A stretch of DNA of 64,000 nt, taken from the NCBI RefSeq assembly GCF_002776525.5, contig NC_045441.1:90853298-90917297 (forward strand), given 5' to 3'. The translations under genes were made by a program, and so were the position numbers. The DNA comes from Piliocolobus tephrosceles. Its lineage: Eukaryota; Chordata; Mammalia; Primates; Cercopithecidae. Shown here one piece after another: positions 24,046 through 38,244 of this stretch. Each line of letters begins with the position of its first letter. Positions within the stretch are counted from its first letter, which is position 1. Below the pieces are notes generated by a model. That model made no database searches and was not told the origin of the DNA. It saw only the letters and a program-made list of their open reading frames with translations.

Positions 24046-24675
24046 TGTAAAGAGGCTTCTGTCAGATTTTTGGAAAACGAAAGCCCAAAAGGACATTTTC
24101 ATTTAATTCATAAAGTTGACTTCAAGTACACAAAATTGGACATTCATGACTCACTGTCATCATTGTTATGCTATGGCCTTCTTTCATTAGATAAGTCATT
24201 TTTATTAAAAATTAGTACCTACCATACAAAATAATACCCAAGACCTTGATGTTGTGTAAAAACAATGGTAAACAGCAATGCAGTTGTCAAAATGAAGAAA
24301 TTATGGTGAAATGATCAGTAGTAACACCCAGCAATATGCATGGAACCTAGCAATATGCTATTCGTTTTTTTTTTTTTAATGACTTAATTAAAGGGGAAGA
24401 TTAGGTTAATAATTCAAGCACCAAAAGATTGCAAACATCATTATACACACTTTGTAAAGTTATAAAGTTAAAACAAAGCAAGACAATATTGAATACTAGT
24501 TTCAGGATGAAGGATGTATTTGATGATGGTATTATTTTAAATTTGTAGAAACTTATGCAGTGTATGTAAGTCAAAGATTTTAGGGTATGATAATGATATC
24601 TTGAAGGCAGGTAGAAGAATGAAACAATGGGGGCAGGACAAACCTCATAATTAGGCATACACTATTTTCAAACTC
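24046..24675. other. Unassigned AT-rich sequence
   Basis: No gene is seen. The T-run at 24366-24378 and a 38-base similarity to 22.1 kb are the only points of note. Confidence 0.5.
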
Positions 24676-26390
24676 CTTTCTTTTCTCTTTTGTTTTTTAA
24701 CCTTTTATTTTAGGTTAAGGGTATATGAGCAAATTTGTTATAATAGGTAAACTGTGTGTCATGGGGGTTTGGCACACATACAATGTTGTCACCCAAGTAA
24801 TAAGCATAGTACCTGATGGCTTATTTTTTTCCTGATCATCTCCCTCTTCCTACACTCCATCCTCAAGTAAGCCCCAGTGTCTGTTCTTCTTCTCCCAGTA
24901 TTGTTGTGTTCTCGTTGTTCAGCTTTCACTCATAAGTGATGACATGTGTTACTTAGTTTTCTGTTCCTGTGTTAGTTTGCTTAGAATGATGGCCTCCACC
25001 TCTATCCATGTTGCTGCAAAGGACATAATCCCATTCTGTTTTATAGCTGCATAGTATTCTATGATATATATGTACCACATTTATTTATCCAGCCTACCAT
25101 TGAAGGGCATTTAGGTTGATTCCATGTCTTTGCTATTGTGATTAGTACTGCAGTAAACATATGTGTGCATGTATCTTTATGATAGAATGATTTATATTAT
25201 TTTTGGTATATAACCAGTAATGGGATTGCTGGGTTAAATGGTAATTCTGTTTTAAGTTCCTTGAGAAATTGCTCCACTTATTTCCACAATGGCTGAACTA
25301 ATTTACACTCCTACCAACAGTATATAAATGTTGCCTTTTCTCGGGAATCTCATCAGCATCTGTTATTTTTTTGACTTCTAATAATAGCCATTCTGACTGG
25401 TGGGAGATGATATCTGATTGTGGTTTTGATTTGCATTCATCTAATGATCAGTGATGTTGAGCAGTTTTGCAGTGTTTGTTGGCTGCTTGTATGTCTTCTT
25501 TTGAGAAGTGTCTGTTCATGTCCTTTATGCACTTCTTAATAGAGTTGTTTATCTTTTGCTTGTAAATTTATTTAAGTTTCTTATAGGGGCTGGATATTAG
25601 ACCTTTGTCAGATGCATACTTTGCAAATATTTTCTCCCATTCTGTAGGCTGCCTGTGTACTCTGTTGATAGTTTATTTTGCTGTGTGGAAGATTTTTAGT
25701 TTAATTAAATCACATTTTTCAATTTTTGCTTTGGTTGAAATTGCTTTTGATATCTTTATCACGAAATATTTGTTCTTTCCTATGTGCAGCATAATATTGC
25801 CTAGGTTGTCTTCCAGGTTTTTATAGTTATGGGCTTTACATTTAAGTCTTTAATCCATCTTGAGTTGATTTTTGTGTACAGTATAAGGAAGGGATCCAGA
25901 TTCACTCTTCTGCATATGGCTAGCCGGTTATCCCAGCACCATTTATTGAATAGGGAGTCTTTCCTCATTGCTTGTTTCTGTTACCTTCGTGAAAGAGCAG
26001 ATGGTTGTAGTTGTATGTCTTTATTTATGAGCTCTCTATTCTGTTTCATTGGTCTATGTGTCTATTTTTATACCAGTACCATGCTGTTTTGGTTACTGTA
26101 GCCCTGCAGTATAGTTTGAAGTCAGGTAGCATGATGCCTCCAGCTTTTTTCTTTTTGCTTAGGATTGCCTTGGCTATTTGGGCTCTATTTTGGTCCCATA
26201 TAAATTTTTAAATAGTTTTTTTCTAGTTTTGTGAAGAATGTCATTGGTAGTTTAATAGGAATAGCACTGAATCTTTAAATTGCTTTTGCATTTTAATAGT
26301 ATTATTCTTCCTATCCATGATCATGGAATGTTTTTTTCATTTGTTTGTGTTTTCTCCGATTTCTTTGAGCAGCGTTTTGTAACCTCTTTA
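24676..26390 (-). mobile_element. L1 (L1PB/older L1PA age), antisense, 5' truncated
   Basis: The plus strand begins with a T-rich tail, then the reverse complement of the L1 3'UTR (GGTTTGGCACACATACAATG, CACTCATAAGTGATGACATG). ORF2 C-terminal sequence follows (CATAGTATTCTATGATATAT, CTGACTGGTGGGAGATGATA, CCATTCTGTAGGCTGCCTGT), ending near 26390. About 1.7 kb of the 3' end is present. Frames are broken. The open pieces at 25605-26211 read the strand opposite to ORF2 and are not genes. Confidence 0.93.
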
Positions 26391-26934
26391 GTTTCAACTC
26401 AAGCAACATTATGTAAAATTTAAATATTACCACACTGCTTTCAGCCCTCTGTGGAAGTTCTTTTTACTTTGCAGCCCCAAGCAGTTCAGGAGTATATACC
26501 ATTTGTGGGATTGCACACGAAAGTGTCTGCTTCGAGCTCGGGAGGCATTAATGTCCCTTTTATAGGCTCCTTATGACAGAAATAACCAGTAATGATGAGA
26601 TTAATTCATAGCTCCATTATTTCATTTGAGACAGATACACTGGTTAGAGCAGATATTTTATGGTATCATACAAAAATAAGCTGACAATATTGAGATAAAG
26701 ATGTCTCACAAAAATTTCATAACCACAGCATATGCCATTTGTCACAATAATGGATAATTAAACTTTTTGAAGGAAAATCTTATTGTGACTTTAAAGAAAA
26801 ATATAATTAACAAGGATTTTTTAATTCCCTTTTCTCCAGAGAAAGGAAAGATTATTTAATATTTGGTGAATGTCTGTAAAAGGTAAGATAGTTAAATGGA
26901 TAAAAAGAACCCTGGAACCAATTGCAAATTAATA
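26391..26934. other. Unassigned sequence
   Basis: No gene or repeat was recognised. Confidence 0.5.
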
Positions 26935-28400
26935 TTCTCTCCCTAAGGTCCAGAATGTTCTGTGACCTCTGCCTTCTCCCTGGTCTTGGAGTTTTTAGGA
27001 ATAGACTAATTATTAAATACCTTTTCAATAAAAGCAGGTTAACTTCCAGTCAAGATCACATAGTCCATTTTCTCCCTGCTTCCCTGCCAGACGAAACTGT
27101 GAACCCTGGAAATAACACAGGAAGCAACTAGGAAGAACTTTGAAAGACGGGAAGAATATATTCTTTTTTGGAACCCCAGGATTTGAGGAACAATAATTGT
27201 TCCTAAATAATTGGCATAGCATCTCACGTCTTCCCACCCAACAGGAGAAGGTGAACCAGACTTTATTTCCTGAGCCCAAACCTAGGAGTAGAAGACAGCC
27301 TACTTAAACTCATTTCTCCTAGGAGGGAATGGGAATCCTTCTGACAATGCCAGGGATGTCCAAAAAAATCGAGGATTAATCAGGATTTTCACCAACAATA
27401 AGCAGCTGTTAGAAGTGCTCTCTTGAGACTAGATCTCTTACAAACAGACACCAACGTAGGTAAACTGAACCAGCAAAAGACACCCAACCGCTATAAGTGG
27501 CAAGCCCTGGGACACCTTTCAACCTCATAGGCCTGAGACTCTCTTCCCCCACCTAGGGACACTGGGACAGCAGAAGACACTGCAAGGGGGAATTCTCAGT
27601 ACAAGAACCTGGCCCAGAAAATGGTCTATGTCTCCTAAAGGCAAAAGCAATGCTTTTCAACATAAAAAGTGCCAGTCAAAGAAGCATCTTCATGTACGCC
27701 TGTGACTCCTCTCTTCCACCAGCAAACACTGGGGCAAGTGGGAGTAACTAGAAAGATGCAGACAGAGGCATCAGACTTGGAAGACACTTTGTCCCTGTGG
27801 GCTTCAGATCCACCTCTTGATGGAGCGACACCCAGTGGGCTGGATTGGGAAAATCCTTTGTACTACCTCAGAAAGAACCAAAAGTGAGCAGCAAAAGTCC
27901 CAGTGGCACCAGATATACAAACTAGACTGAAATAACATTGCAAAGCATCTGATAATTAAACTAGTCATTGGGAACACAGCTCACGAAAGTGAGCAATGCC
28001 CTGTGTGTTAAACCTAAACATGACAGCTGTTGCTACAAAACAATTTAACTAGGACCCAGAATCTTTTTACATAAGAGACAAAATATTCAAGACACAATAG
28101 AAAATCACCTGTAATACAAAGAAGTAAGAAAATCACAAATGGAATGAGAAAAAGCAATCAATTGACTTCAGCACTGAGTTGAATCAGATTTTGAAATTGT
28201 CTGAGGAGGATTTTAAAACATTTGTCATCAATATACTTCAATGTATAAATACACATTAAGTATCAGAGTATGGAATACAACTAAAACAGTACATAAAATT
28301 AAATTTATATCAGTAAATGCTAAAAATGAGTAAAGTTTCAAATTAATGATCTAAATTACTATGTCAAGAAACTAGAAAACCAAAAACAAACTAAAAATAA
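26935..28400 (+). repeat. Very old L1M-type 5' region, sense (tentative)
   Basis: GAAAATCACCTGTAATACAA, AATCACAAATGGAATGAGAA and GAGGAGGATTTTAAAACATT resemble the 5' region of mammalian-wide L1M elements. The upstream part (27.0-27.9 kb) has the same moderately GC-rich character but I cannot align it. There is no intact ORF. Confidence 0.45.
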
Positions 28401-28424
28401 GAAGACTGTCAAGCTTGGTCCATC

Positions 28425-31000
28425 TGCTAGACCATTTTACGTACCCATCAACAAAGTGTGAGTGATTCAGTTCCATAACATCCTCACCTGCATTTGGTGT
28501 TGTCACTATTTTTATTTTAGTCATTCTGATAAATGTGTAGTGGTATCTCATTATGGCTTTAATTTGCATTTCCTTAGTGACTAATGTTGAGCATCTCTTC
28601 CTATGCTTATTTGCTTAAACTATGCTTATTTGCTTAAATGATCACATTTCTTTTATTCTTTAATATATGAATGCTGTTTATACCTAGTACTGACCTGCCA
28701 TTTGTGTTTATCAACCTATCTGTCCTTCTTCATTTAACTTTCAACCTCTCTATATCCTCATATTTTTGCTATGTAAAAAGCTCTTTGTGTAACTCTGTAG
28801 TATAATTTTTAAACTCAATATTGTGGTCTGTATTTTTTTCATTGGCAACTGAGTGCATTTACATTTATTGTAGTTGTTGATATATCCGAATTTGACTTTT
28901 ATGATCTTAGTTGTACTTTCTAAAACCTTTGTCTTTTGTTCCTTTTCTTATTTTTTTCCCCTTTTTGGTACACTGAATTCTTTTCTGTTTTTTCCCTCCA
29001 CTGGTTTCAAAATAATACATTATATTTTTATCAGTTAGTGGCCACCCTGAAAATTTTTCTTGAACCAGTCAGAATGAATCCATTAAATAGATAAAAACCT
29101 TACTCATTTGAACAGGCAAAATTTAATATAAAGAATTTTACAGAAAAAGTACAAGTAAGATTATACAAGTCAATTCAAATATATCGAGAACCACAATGAA
29201 TGTAAATAAATGCAACTTGCCAATTTAAAAATGCAGACCATAAAATAATATACAGTTTAAAATTCAATATAAAGATGTTTTAACTAATAAATGGTAGTTA
29301 ATTACAAAGGTGCTATAAGAAAACACTAAGTGTTTCAAAAATACCAAGTATAAAAGAGTAGCTACTAACTCTAGGCTCAGGAAGAAAGGACAGTGAAAGC
29401 AATAAAAGATTAGGAGAGGGCTTCACTCTCTAAGGCTGAGAATATTACCTCTGGAGGAGGGTGTAGCTACTACAAGAACATGCAGACTCTTCATGGTAAA
29501 GAAAACTGCCAGAAGGTTCTGGCCCGAACTGATCTTTAGAAACAGACAGAGTACCTTGAAGACACAGCTGGCATTGCCAGGAAAGTAGTCCACCAATGCT
29601 GCTCTGAGACCATGCCTGAGATTGTAGGTCAAACTACCAGTGGAAGTCATTTCCTGGAGTTGTTTGGAAGCTGCTAGGTGGGGAATGTGAGCTGATAGTG
29701 GGTAGGACACAGTCTGAGGATTACTGGAATACCATGACAAAAATAAATAAACATATATATATATAATGATTATAATAAATGGGGGATTTTAACTTGGAAG
29801 AGAGGCATACTTCTGAGGGTTTTTCTTGGTACTATAACTCCAGAACTCTCTTTTCACAAAGCCTAGAACTGTATCAGTTAGTAAAGAGAAATGTTCAAAA
29901 GTTAGAGCGCTCCAGCTTCACAATCAGAGCAAAAAGAGTGATTTGAAGCTGAAAGACAATAATTGGAAAACTGGTATAAAAGCTTAACAAATATTCGTAT
30001 TAAATATTGAAAGCTTCTCCCGGTCAACTTCAAAATCTTACAATAGTTAAATTAGCTTTGTCTCTTTGATATACATATGATTAATATGTATTTCAATGTT
30101 TGTAGTTTTAGTAACACTATTTACTTATTTTTATTATCATTGATTGTAAGCAGAAATGGAAAGTTGTATGTTTAGATGTACCAACACATTGCCCCATTTC
30201 TTTGCTTTTCATTCTTTCTTCAAGTTCAGACATTCCTTCTGTGATGATTTTTTCTTTTCTTCAAATAAATATTTATAAATGCCTTTAGAATGTAGGAATA
30301 GTAATGATAAACTCTTTTTTCATTTCATTTAATATTTTATTTTAAATATTCTTGAAAGATAATGTAATTAACACAAATTAATAGTAGCAATCATTGAGAA
30401 GTCTGCAAATACTACTTCTGTTAATATATTTTCTTCTTTAGTGTTAGTTTTATGATGTGTCCTGATATCGATTCTTTTTTAGATATACTGCTTCAACTAC
30501 CTTCTGCTTTCTATATCTGTGAATTTATCTGTTCTTAAAAATATATAGTCACCATGCTTTCAAACAGTACATATTTTCCTTCCTTTTTGTTCTGTAGAAC
30601 TTGGATACCAGTTAGATATGAGACACTCTCATTTGATTCTCCATTTCTCTTAATCATTCCTCTTTATTTGTATTTCCTTTGTACTGCATTCTGTGCAATT
30701 TCTTTGCATTTACATTTCAATTTAATGATTATTTCATTGACTATGTTTTGTCTACTGTTAACCTATTCATTGTGTTAAACCATTTTTTTAAATTTCCAAA
30801 AGTTACATTTAATTCTTTTTAAATATGCTTGGATCATGTTTTATAGTCTCTGCTTCATTTTCCTGATAGTCTATGTTTTACTTTTTAATCATTTTATATT
30901 TATCTCTTAATAATTTAAATATATGAAGCACTTAGAGGCCTAAAATCCTATTGGTTGTGTTAGCAAATGCTCATTTAATGGGGCATTTTCCTCTATGAGA
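28425..31000 (-). repeat. Degraded L1M fragments, antisense
   Basis: At 28470-28600 the plus strand matches the reverse complement of L1 ORF2/3' sequence (GTGTAGTGGTATCTCATTAT, AATTTGCATTTCCTTAGTGA). At 28840-28990 and 30150-30930, pyrimidine-rich text resembles antisense L1M upstream regions. Between 29060 and 30060 lies A-rich sequence I could not assign. No frame of interest remains. Confidence 0.5.
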
Positions 31001-33349
31001 TCTTTGGTTTTGATTCATATATGAGTGATCTAATGGGAATTCTGGAGTGAAAGTTAAGGATGCTTTCTTCCAAAAAGAGTTTACTTTTTGCTTCTGTTTT
31101 GAAACAGGTCTCACTACCCATTAAAAACTACTGTAATCTTCTTCAAGGAGCCTTCTGTACCTGGTTTTCAGCTCTCTCATTTCCTGCTGCTTCAAATCTG
31201 AACCTCAGGATTGAAGTGCTGATAAAGTCACTGGCCAGCTTTATCATTTACTTACAAATTTGAGTTGCAATTTCTCTCTCTCTTTCTTTTTTTAAAAAAA
31301 TTTCTCCTGACCATAAAATATCAATACTATATATCCCATGGTATGCATTAATCATAATATTTTATCTAGACCCTCTTTATTTGTAGCAGTACAGCCATTC
31401 AGAGCTGCTGATCTGATTACCATCAAAAGCAAAATTCTCAAATAGACTTTTTGATTACTTTAATTCAATTAATATGTGCTGGTGATAGTACTACAACCTG
31501 CTGTTTGGAAACCATTGGTGCACACAGTCAACGTACTTAAGAATATTTTAGAGTGAAAATTATATATTTTGATTACAAATTTTAAAGAATTATCCCCCAC
31601 TCTCCTTAACTTTTCATCTGATGAGCATCATCATTTTTTTCTGAGTTTCCATTTGAGATTTTTAAAGGTTTTTTTAAAAAAATATTGATGTATAAAATTT
31701 AAAGAGATACTTGAGTGCATATTCCAGATGACTTGTTTTAATTGCTACCTAAATATTTTCTCCATGCAGATAAAAAATTTTGTTCTCACTAACTTAGTAA
31801 AAATGGGAACCCAAATCCAAGAGCTACATTGATGTGAACGATAAATTGTTGACTTTAGACCTCTACTGAAATTTCATGTAAACTAAACGAAACTTATCTT
31901 ATGAATAGTAGTGCTAATATAGCTCTTGTTGATTTAGATTATTAGTCTGCAAAGTTGAATCATGACTTGTATAATATTATGTATCATACATTATCCATCA
32001 TACTAGTGTTAGAAAAAATAAAGCCATAAAGCACTCACAAAATATAGTTTAGAGTGGAAAATCTGTCACTTTACAAAAGGCAAATACAAAATTCATATAA
32101 CAAATAGAAATACTTGAACAAAAATCTAATTGGGGAATTGGAACAATTTAGGAATCCATAACTATCATTTTGCATCTTGAACTCTACTGCAAAGACTTAG
32201 AATTTTCCATCAAATACTCAACCATATTTTCTAGTATTTATTGGACAATTCATTGAAACAGTGACCTTACACATCCTGCACATCACAATCAGATGAGTAG
32301 CTTGCTCAAAACAGAAATTGTTAGAACCCATCACAGGCCTACAAAATTAGAATCCTTGGAAAGCTGGTATTTTTAATTTTTAAGAATTTAAGAAAATTCC
32401 AGAATAGACAATTAAAAAACAGTAGACTAGATAATCTCTAACTTAATTCTTATACTCAAATTATGTGAAATAAATTGGATCTTACATTAACCAACAATTG
32501 GACATATATTTATTTAGTAAAATTAAAATAGAAACATAATTATTGGAAGGATTTGAGGATTTCTCATTTGGCCATTTATAATGGCAAAGCAAAGAATAAT
32601 AAATTGTAATTTTTTTCTAGCTGAAGATGAATTTCTGTACTGTATTTCTCCCCTACTTCCTGTAAGAATTCTTTTCTAACTGCTATCTCTTTCTGTGCTC
32701 TAAAAACACTCAGGTGATTGATTTAGCATACAGAATTTTTTAAAGATTTAATATATAAATGTTTTATCTCACAACTAGAATGTTCATTTTTTGGAGTCAG
32801 GCATATTGCCGTATGGTATTGTTTTTCCACAATTTCTAGAACAATATTTAAAAAGTGTACAAACACATTATTAATGTACAGTAGTTTTATATTATGGATT
32901 ATATGTACAATTACTTACATATGTAATACTGCAATTATATTTAAATATGATTGTTTTATTTAGCAGAGAGCATGTTACATTTACGAACAAAAACAATCAC
33001 GCTACTATTGTCCAGTTTAGGAACTTGGGAATTCTTTGGTTTGACTGATTGTGCACCACTGTACCAGAAATGCCTTCTGGGATCTCCTTCCTTTCCAAGT
33101 CACAGCTTATGCTCTTCACCAGAGATCATAGCTATTCTCATTTATAGGAATAATGAATGTACTATATTGTTCTCCATTTGTTTTGAAACAAGGAAAAGCA
33201 CTTATCTTGCCTTTACACAAAGACATCTCCCTCACTCTTCTGTCCATGTCTTAAAAATACATAATTAGGTTTTTATAATTAGCATTTTATTCTCTGGTAT
33301 CCCCAAATATCCCCCTATGTGCATATGTATCTATAACCCCAAACACACA
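31001..33349. other. Unassigned AT-rich sequence
   Basis: No gene is supported. A 105-codon open frame at 32951-33268 has no recognisable motif, starts with no promoter context and has low-complexity neighbours. I regard it as chance. Confidence 0.45.
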
Positions 33350-33510
33350 CTCAATTATAGATACATACAATTATATATGTGCAAATAAATATTTGTATAA
33401 GTATAAACAAACATATAAATATAGACATACAAATATATATCTAAATATAACAGGTATATATACATAGATATGTATATAAATATATATCTATGCATATATA
33501 CATACCAAAA
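33350..33510. repeat. AT-rich low-complexity tract (TATA/CATA)
   Basis: About 160 bases of ATATATATCTAAATATA-like sequence. Confidence 0.85.
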
Positions 33511-35985
33511 GATAGAGACATCTATAGGTGCAAGAGCATAAATGCCAATAGAAAAAGAAACGTCTTTCAGTGTTAAACACATTTACTTGAACTGTGTTTG
33601 GAAATGATGAGGCTTTAATTCCATATATATAAATTTAGTAGGGAAGAAGACATGAATAGTTACAAAAGATTTGAGTAGCTACATTTTAAAAGCCCCTCAA
33701 ATTTTGTTGTATAGACCAGTTGATGACTTCTAATCTAGATAATCTCTAAATTTCTTCTAACTTTCAAAGTCAATAAAATAATTTGAGTTTACATTAATTA
33801 ATAACTACATATACCTTTATTCTTAAATATGTATAATAAAATCCTAAATTTAGAGAGTTTTATCTGATTATTCGAAATGTAAACAAGCCAAAAATATTTA
33901 TATGAGATTATAGTAAATTTCTGAATGTTCCCGCCTGTTAGTCTTCTATAAACTGTTTCTTAACTTTTATCACTGTGTCTTCTGAACTTTAACAGTAACA
34001 TTGGGGTTAGCACATCGTTTTTGTTTCATGTTTCCAGTTCTATCTTATCAAATAGAAACAAGCTCCTTGAGCTTAACCACTGTGGTATACACTAATGTTG
34101 ATTATTAAAGTTCTAGTTAAAACTAAAACATTGTATCCCTCTAAATAATAGAAGTTGCCCAGGTTAAGTACTAATTTCAACAAAAGTATAAGCAAACTAG
34201 TTTATGTTAACAAGAATGTAAAGAATCATTTTATGTTAAATTAGTAGTGTATAAACTTAAAAGTGATGGTGTTTGTAATCTTTATAATATATAATAAGTA
34301 TTCTTCACGTTTGAAGATGGGTTTGTTTTTGAGAGATTTTGTGTCAAATATAATTAAAAATAACATGAAATACAATGGGATTCTTTAATAGAGTTGATTA
34401 TTTTATGAAATGAAAAATTTACTAATTTTACCTGATTTGGGAAATTTAGAATTCCATTCTGTTTTTTATGGTTGGTAAACATTTAGGTAGAGACCAAAAT
34501 AAAAACTTCAAGAACTTGTCACCAACTTATATGTGATATAAAAAAAGAATATTACATTCAAAGAGTTTTGCCAAAATTATCACCATTTAGTCTATTAATC
34601 TATGAGAACCAAAATTTTAAAACACTAAGGGTAATATATAAACCTGTTTGTCCATGAATTCCCAATAGGCATTAATATTCATACAAATAATTGGCTATCA
34701 TGTTAAAAGAGATACAAAAATTTCACACTTTCTCTAAACATTTCTGCAAGAGAATGCCTTATTTACAGGTACTCAGGCTCCTAATTTCCTCTTGTAGAGT
34801 GAGTTCTCAGCTTCATAATTTTATGAGTACTTCTCTTCTTTAGGTAATAAGAAACAGTATATAGTGTCCATTTTCACTTGGCATGTTATTATTTAAAAAT
34901 TGGCTCAACTTTACTCAGTGTTCATGTAAAATAATTCATTTAAATGAAATTTATATTAAGGAAATAGCTCTTAGCTATCCAAATTGTCCAGAAGTTTCTT
35001 ATTTGTATTCTAATAATTGACACAAATTTTACACTTAAAAGGTCTATCCTATCTCCAGAATACAAGAAGAAAATAATAAGAAATAATGTTAAAATTATAA
35101 TTTCTATATTGAGATACAGAAAATATAGATAGCTTTATTTATAAATATTTAAAATTTTATATTATCTAAGTATATAACAATATAGAAATTAAAATGTCTT
35201 TTTCTTATTAAAGATAATTCCAAGTTAATTTATTTCTCTTTAATTGGGAATAGATTTTTTAAAAGTACCAGATAAACTGGCTGTTTGTTTTAGTTATTGA
35301 AATTCACTTAATAAATATATGTAACAAAATTATAGAGTATGAGCATTCCAGAAGTTTAATAATTCCAATTATTTAAAGGTTGTAAATACCTAAAAAACTT
35401 TAGTTTCTCTCTCTCTCGTAGATTTTGTATCGAACAATTTTACATAGACCAATAGTTCTAATATTTTAATTGGGAACATTTAGAAACGTGGATGTGCTAT
35501 ATTGTGTTGTAACTGGAGATTCAGTTAGAGAAATCATGGTCTTTTGCCAAGATTAATTCTGGCAAGCAACACTGGCATAATATATTAAAACCCATGTCAT
35601 AGAAACAGCACCTCAGAAATGGGAACTGAGGATTCAAGATTGGCAGTCTCCTAGTGCTTAATGTTAAGAACTAGCTTAAAGGCTAGTCATAATGATATTG
35701 GAAAAGGAATAATTCTTCCTTCCAACATGTTCTCAGAGTCCAAAAATATAGAGGAGATGGCAAAAAGATTGTTGAAAAATTACAGCTCTAGAAAATTAGG
35801 TCAAGAGATGAACTTGGAAGCCACCAATAAATAAAAGCCATAAATAATCATATAAATATTTTTGGAAGTCTTTTGACAATTTCTGGATAATGAATATTAT
35901 TATACTCACTAAGGATATTGTCCTTATACTATATCCTTTTTAATAATGTTTTTACTCTATTTAGGCTTGTTGATTCCTCATTAAA
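33511..35985. other. Unassigned very AT-rich sequence
   Basis: Nothing recognisable appears in about 2.5 kb. Stops are dense in all frames. Confidence 0.5.
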
Positions 35986-35996
35986 GATATGGATTC

Positions 35997-36370
35997 CCTT
36001 TTTAAAAAAATTTACTTTAAGATCTGGGATACATGTGCAGAACATGTAGTTTCGTTACATAGGTACACATGTGCCATGGTGGTTTGCTGCATCTATCAAC
36101 TCGTCATCTAGGTTTTAAGCCCTGCATGCATTAGGTATTTGACTTAATGCTCTCGGTCCCCTAGCTTCCCAACCCCCAACAGGCCCGGGTATGTGATGTT
36201 GCCCTCCCTGGGTCCATGTGTTCTCACTGTTCAACTTCCACTTATGAGTGAGAACGTGCGGTGTTTGGTTTTCTCTTCCTGTGTTAGTTTGCTGAGAATG
36301 ATGGCTTCCAGCTACAACGGTGTTCCTGCAAAGGACATGAACTCATTCTTTTTTATGTCTGCATAGTATT
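35997..36370 (-). mobile_element. Short L1PA 3' end, antisense, with target-site duplication
   Basis: This is the reverse complement of the L1 3'UTR and last part of ORF2 (TGGGATACATGTGCAGAACA, GTACACATGTGCCATGGTGG, CACTTATGAGTGAGAACGTG). It is 5' truncated to about 374 bases. The 11-base flank GATATGGATTC is duplicated exactly at 35986-35996 and 36371-36381, which fixes both ends of the insertion. Confidence 0.95.
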
Positions 36371-36381
36371 GATATGGATTC

Positions 36382-37697
36382 AGTTTTAAAGCTTCATAAG
36401 AAAATCCATGGATAATTTCAATTCACTTAATTAACTCATGCTCTTCCCATTTAATAATTCTTGTTCTGATAACCATAAAGTGCTTGTTCTTAAACAATTC
36501 TCATTGCTTCTTTATAAATTGACACTATGCTTACAGTGATGGTATTATGCTAGAATCTCTGTAATAAAGCCATTAGAGGTCATAAGTGCTATTCTATGAC
36601 TTTTTAGTGTGAGACAATTGAAATTGAAATAATGTATTGTCTTATATATTGTTTATGGAAGACCTGCATATTCCAATCTGTAGTATTTACTAATACAGTA
36701 TATCTGCCTTATTTCACAAGTGAATACTTGAGGAGAGAGGAAAAGGTAAAGGAATGAGTAAGTCCAGTGGGCAAATAAGTGGTAAAATGAATTTTCTGTG
36801 AAGAGACACATCATGCAAAGTTGTAGAGGTGAGGAACTCTGCCAATGTCCAGTTTTGAGGATTTAAAACAGCCTGATTATTCTGTAATGATAGGATCTCA
36901 GCCATTAGATAGATGTGTGTGTGTGTGTGTGTGAAATGTATCTGTAGTTTGTATGAATGTATCTATAGCATAAAACTCTATAACTTAGCACTCGCACTCT
37001 GCAAAGCAAGAGAGCTGCGTAGATCACATCATAAGATCAAAAAAAAAAAAAAAAAGTTCCCTGAAGAACTCTCAGCTTACTCCAAAAATGGTTACTAAGC
37101 ATTCCTTACATGGAAGAAATACATTTTCTTAAGGGGCAGGGGCATCTTAAGGATAATATAAAATTAAATAACAGTGTTATAGGACATGAGAGTTATTTAA
37201 ATAGTGGAGTGGATTTCAGTGTGTGTTCATATTAATAGGAAATTTTCTCTAACTCAAAGGAAAACAGTGTTTCTGAAATTTTTATTTTACTCCAGGGAAA
37301 ATCAGTATAAGATCATACAATAAACAAATGTATTTTAACAATAACTTCCACCTACATCTTCTTATAGCTGTTGATCATTGATTTCTGCAATGTTTTTCTG
37401 TTTGTGCCTTCAATAACTTTTCTACATCTGGTTTTATACAGGAATTTTCTTGAAAGATATATGTACATATTTTTCCTTTCTTATAAAATGGAAAGAAACA
37501 AATAGGAAGAAATGAAAGTTTAAATCCTGGGCAATAATTTTTCTTTTCATAGAAACCTAGATACCTGTGTTTGATTTGAAAGTGTTTTATAAACCAACAT
37601 TTCAGTTTAAAATGTTATAAGTATGGCTGGTTGATTTAAGAAATATTTGATCAGCAAGGGGAAAGTGTTTAGAATTTTATTTAAAATGTATGCTTAT
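36382..37697. other. Unassigned sequence with (TG)n and poly-A
   Basis: A (TG)n run of about 20 bases lies at 36912-36932 and an A17 run near 37039-37055. No gene is seen. Confidence 0.55.
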
Positions 37698-37969
37698 GGC
37701 CTGGAATGGCGACTCATGCCTGTAATCCCAGGACTTTGGAAGACCAAGGGAGGTGGATCACTTGAGCCTAGGAGTACAAGACTAGCCTGGGCAATATAGA
37801 CCTCGTCTCTATAAATTTTAGCTTTTTTAGTTGATTGGGTATACAGCATGCTGCCAGCTGCTTGGTAGGCTGAGTGGGGAGAACAACTTGAGCCCAGGAG
37901 GTCCAGACTGCAGTAAGCCGTGGTCACACCACTGCACTCCAGCCTGGATGGCAGAGTAAGACTCTGTCT

Positions 37970-38000
<31 letters not shown>
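37698..38000 (+). mobile_element. Old Alu (AluJ-like), sense
   Basis: It starts GGCCTGGAATGGCGACTCA. Both monomers are recognisable (GAGCCTAGGAGTACAAGACT, CACTGCACTCCAGCCTGGAT). A diverged piece with TTGATTGGGTATACAGCATG sits where the monomers join. It has a long A-tail. J-type features such as GAGCCCAGGAGGTCC fit an early Alu. Confidence 0.9.
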
Positions 38001-38002
<2 letters not shown>

Positions 38003-38244
38003 AAACATAAATTATAAAACAGAAAAACCATAGTTTGTTAGATGTGAAACAGCTTTAAGAGCATGGAAACTGATCTTTCATTTAAAAGACTGAGAAATGC
38101 CCCTCTTTCAATGAATTGACACAATTCAGAATATGTTTTAAGATATAAAAGAGACTTTTTCTGAGAGCACATAACAGAAGCAGGACATTTGGTAATAGTT
38201 TAAACTCTGATAATGGTGAAATAGAAAGCAATATTAAGTAGAGA

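Noticed and set aside
32951..33268. 105-codon frame considered as a cadherin exon
   Set aside because: No cadherin motif, no matching splice sites and no phase fit to the exons at 39.9 kb.
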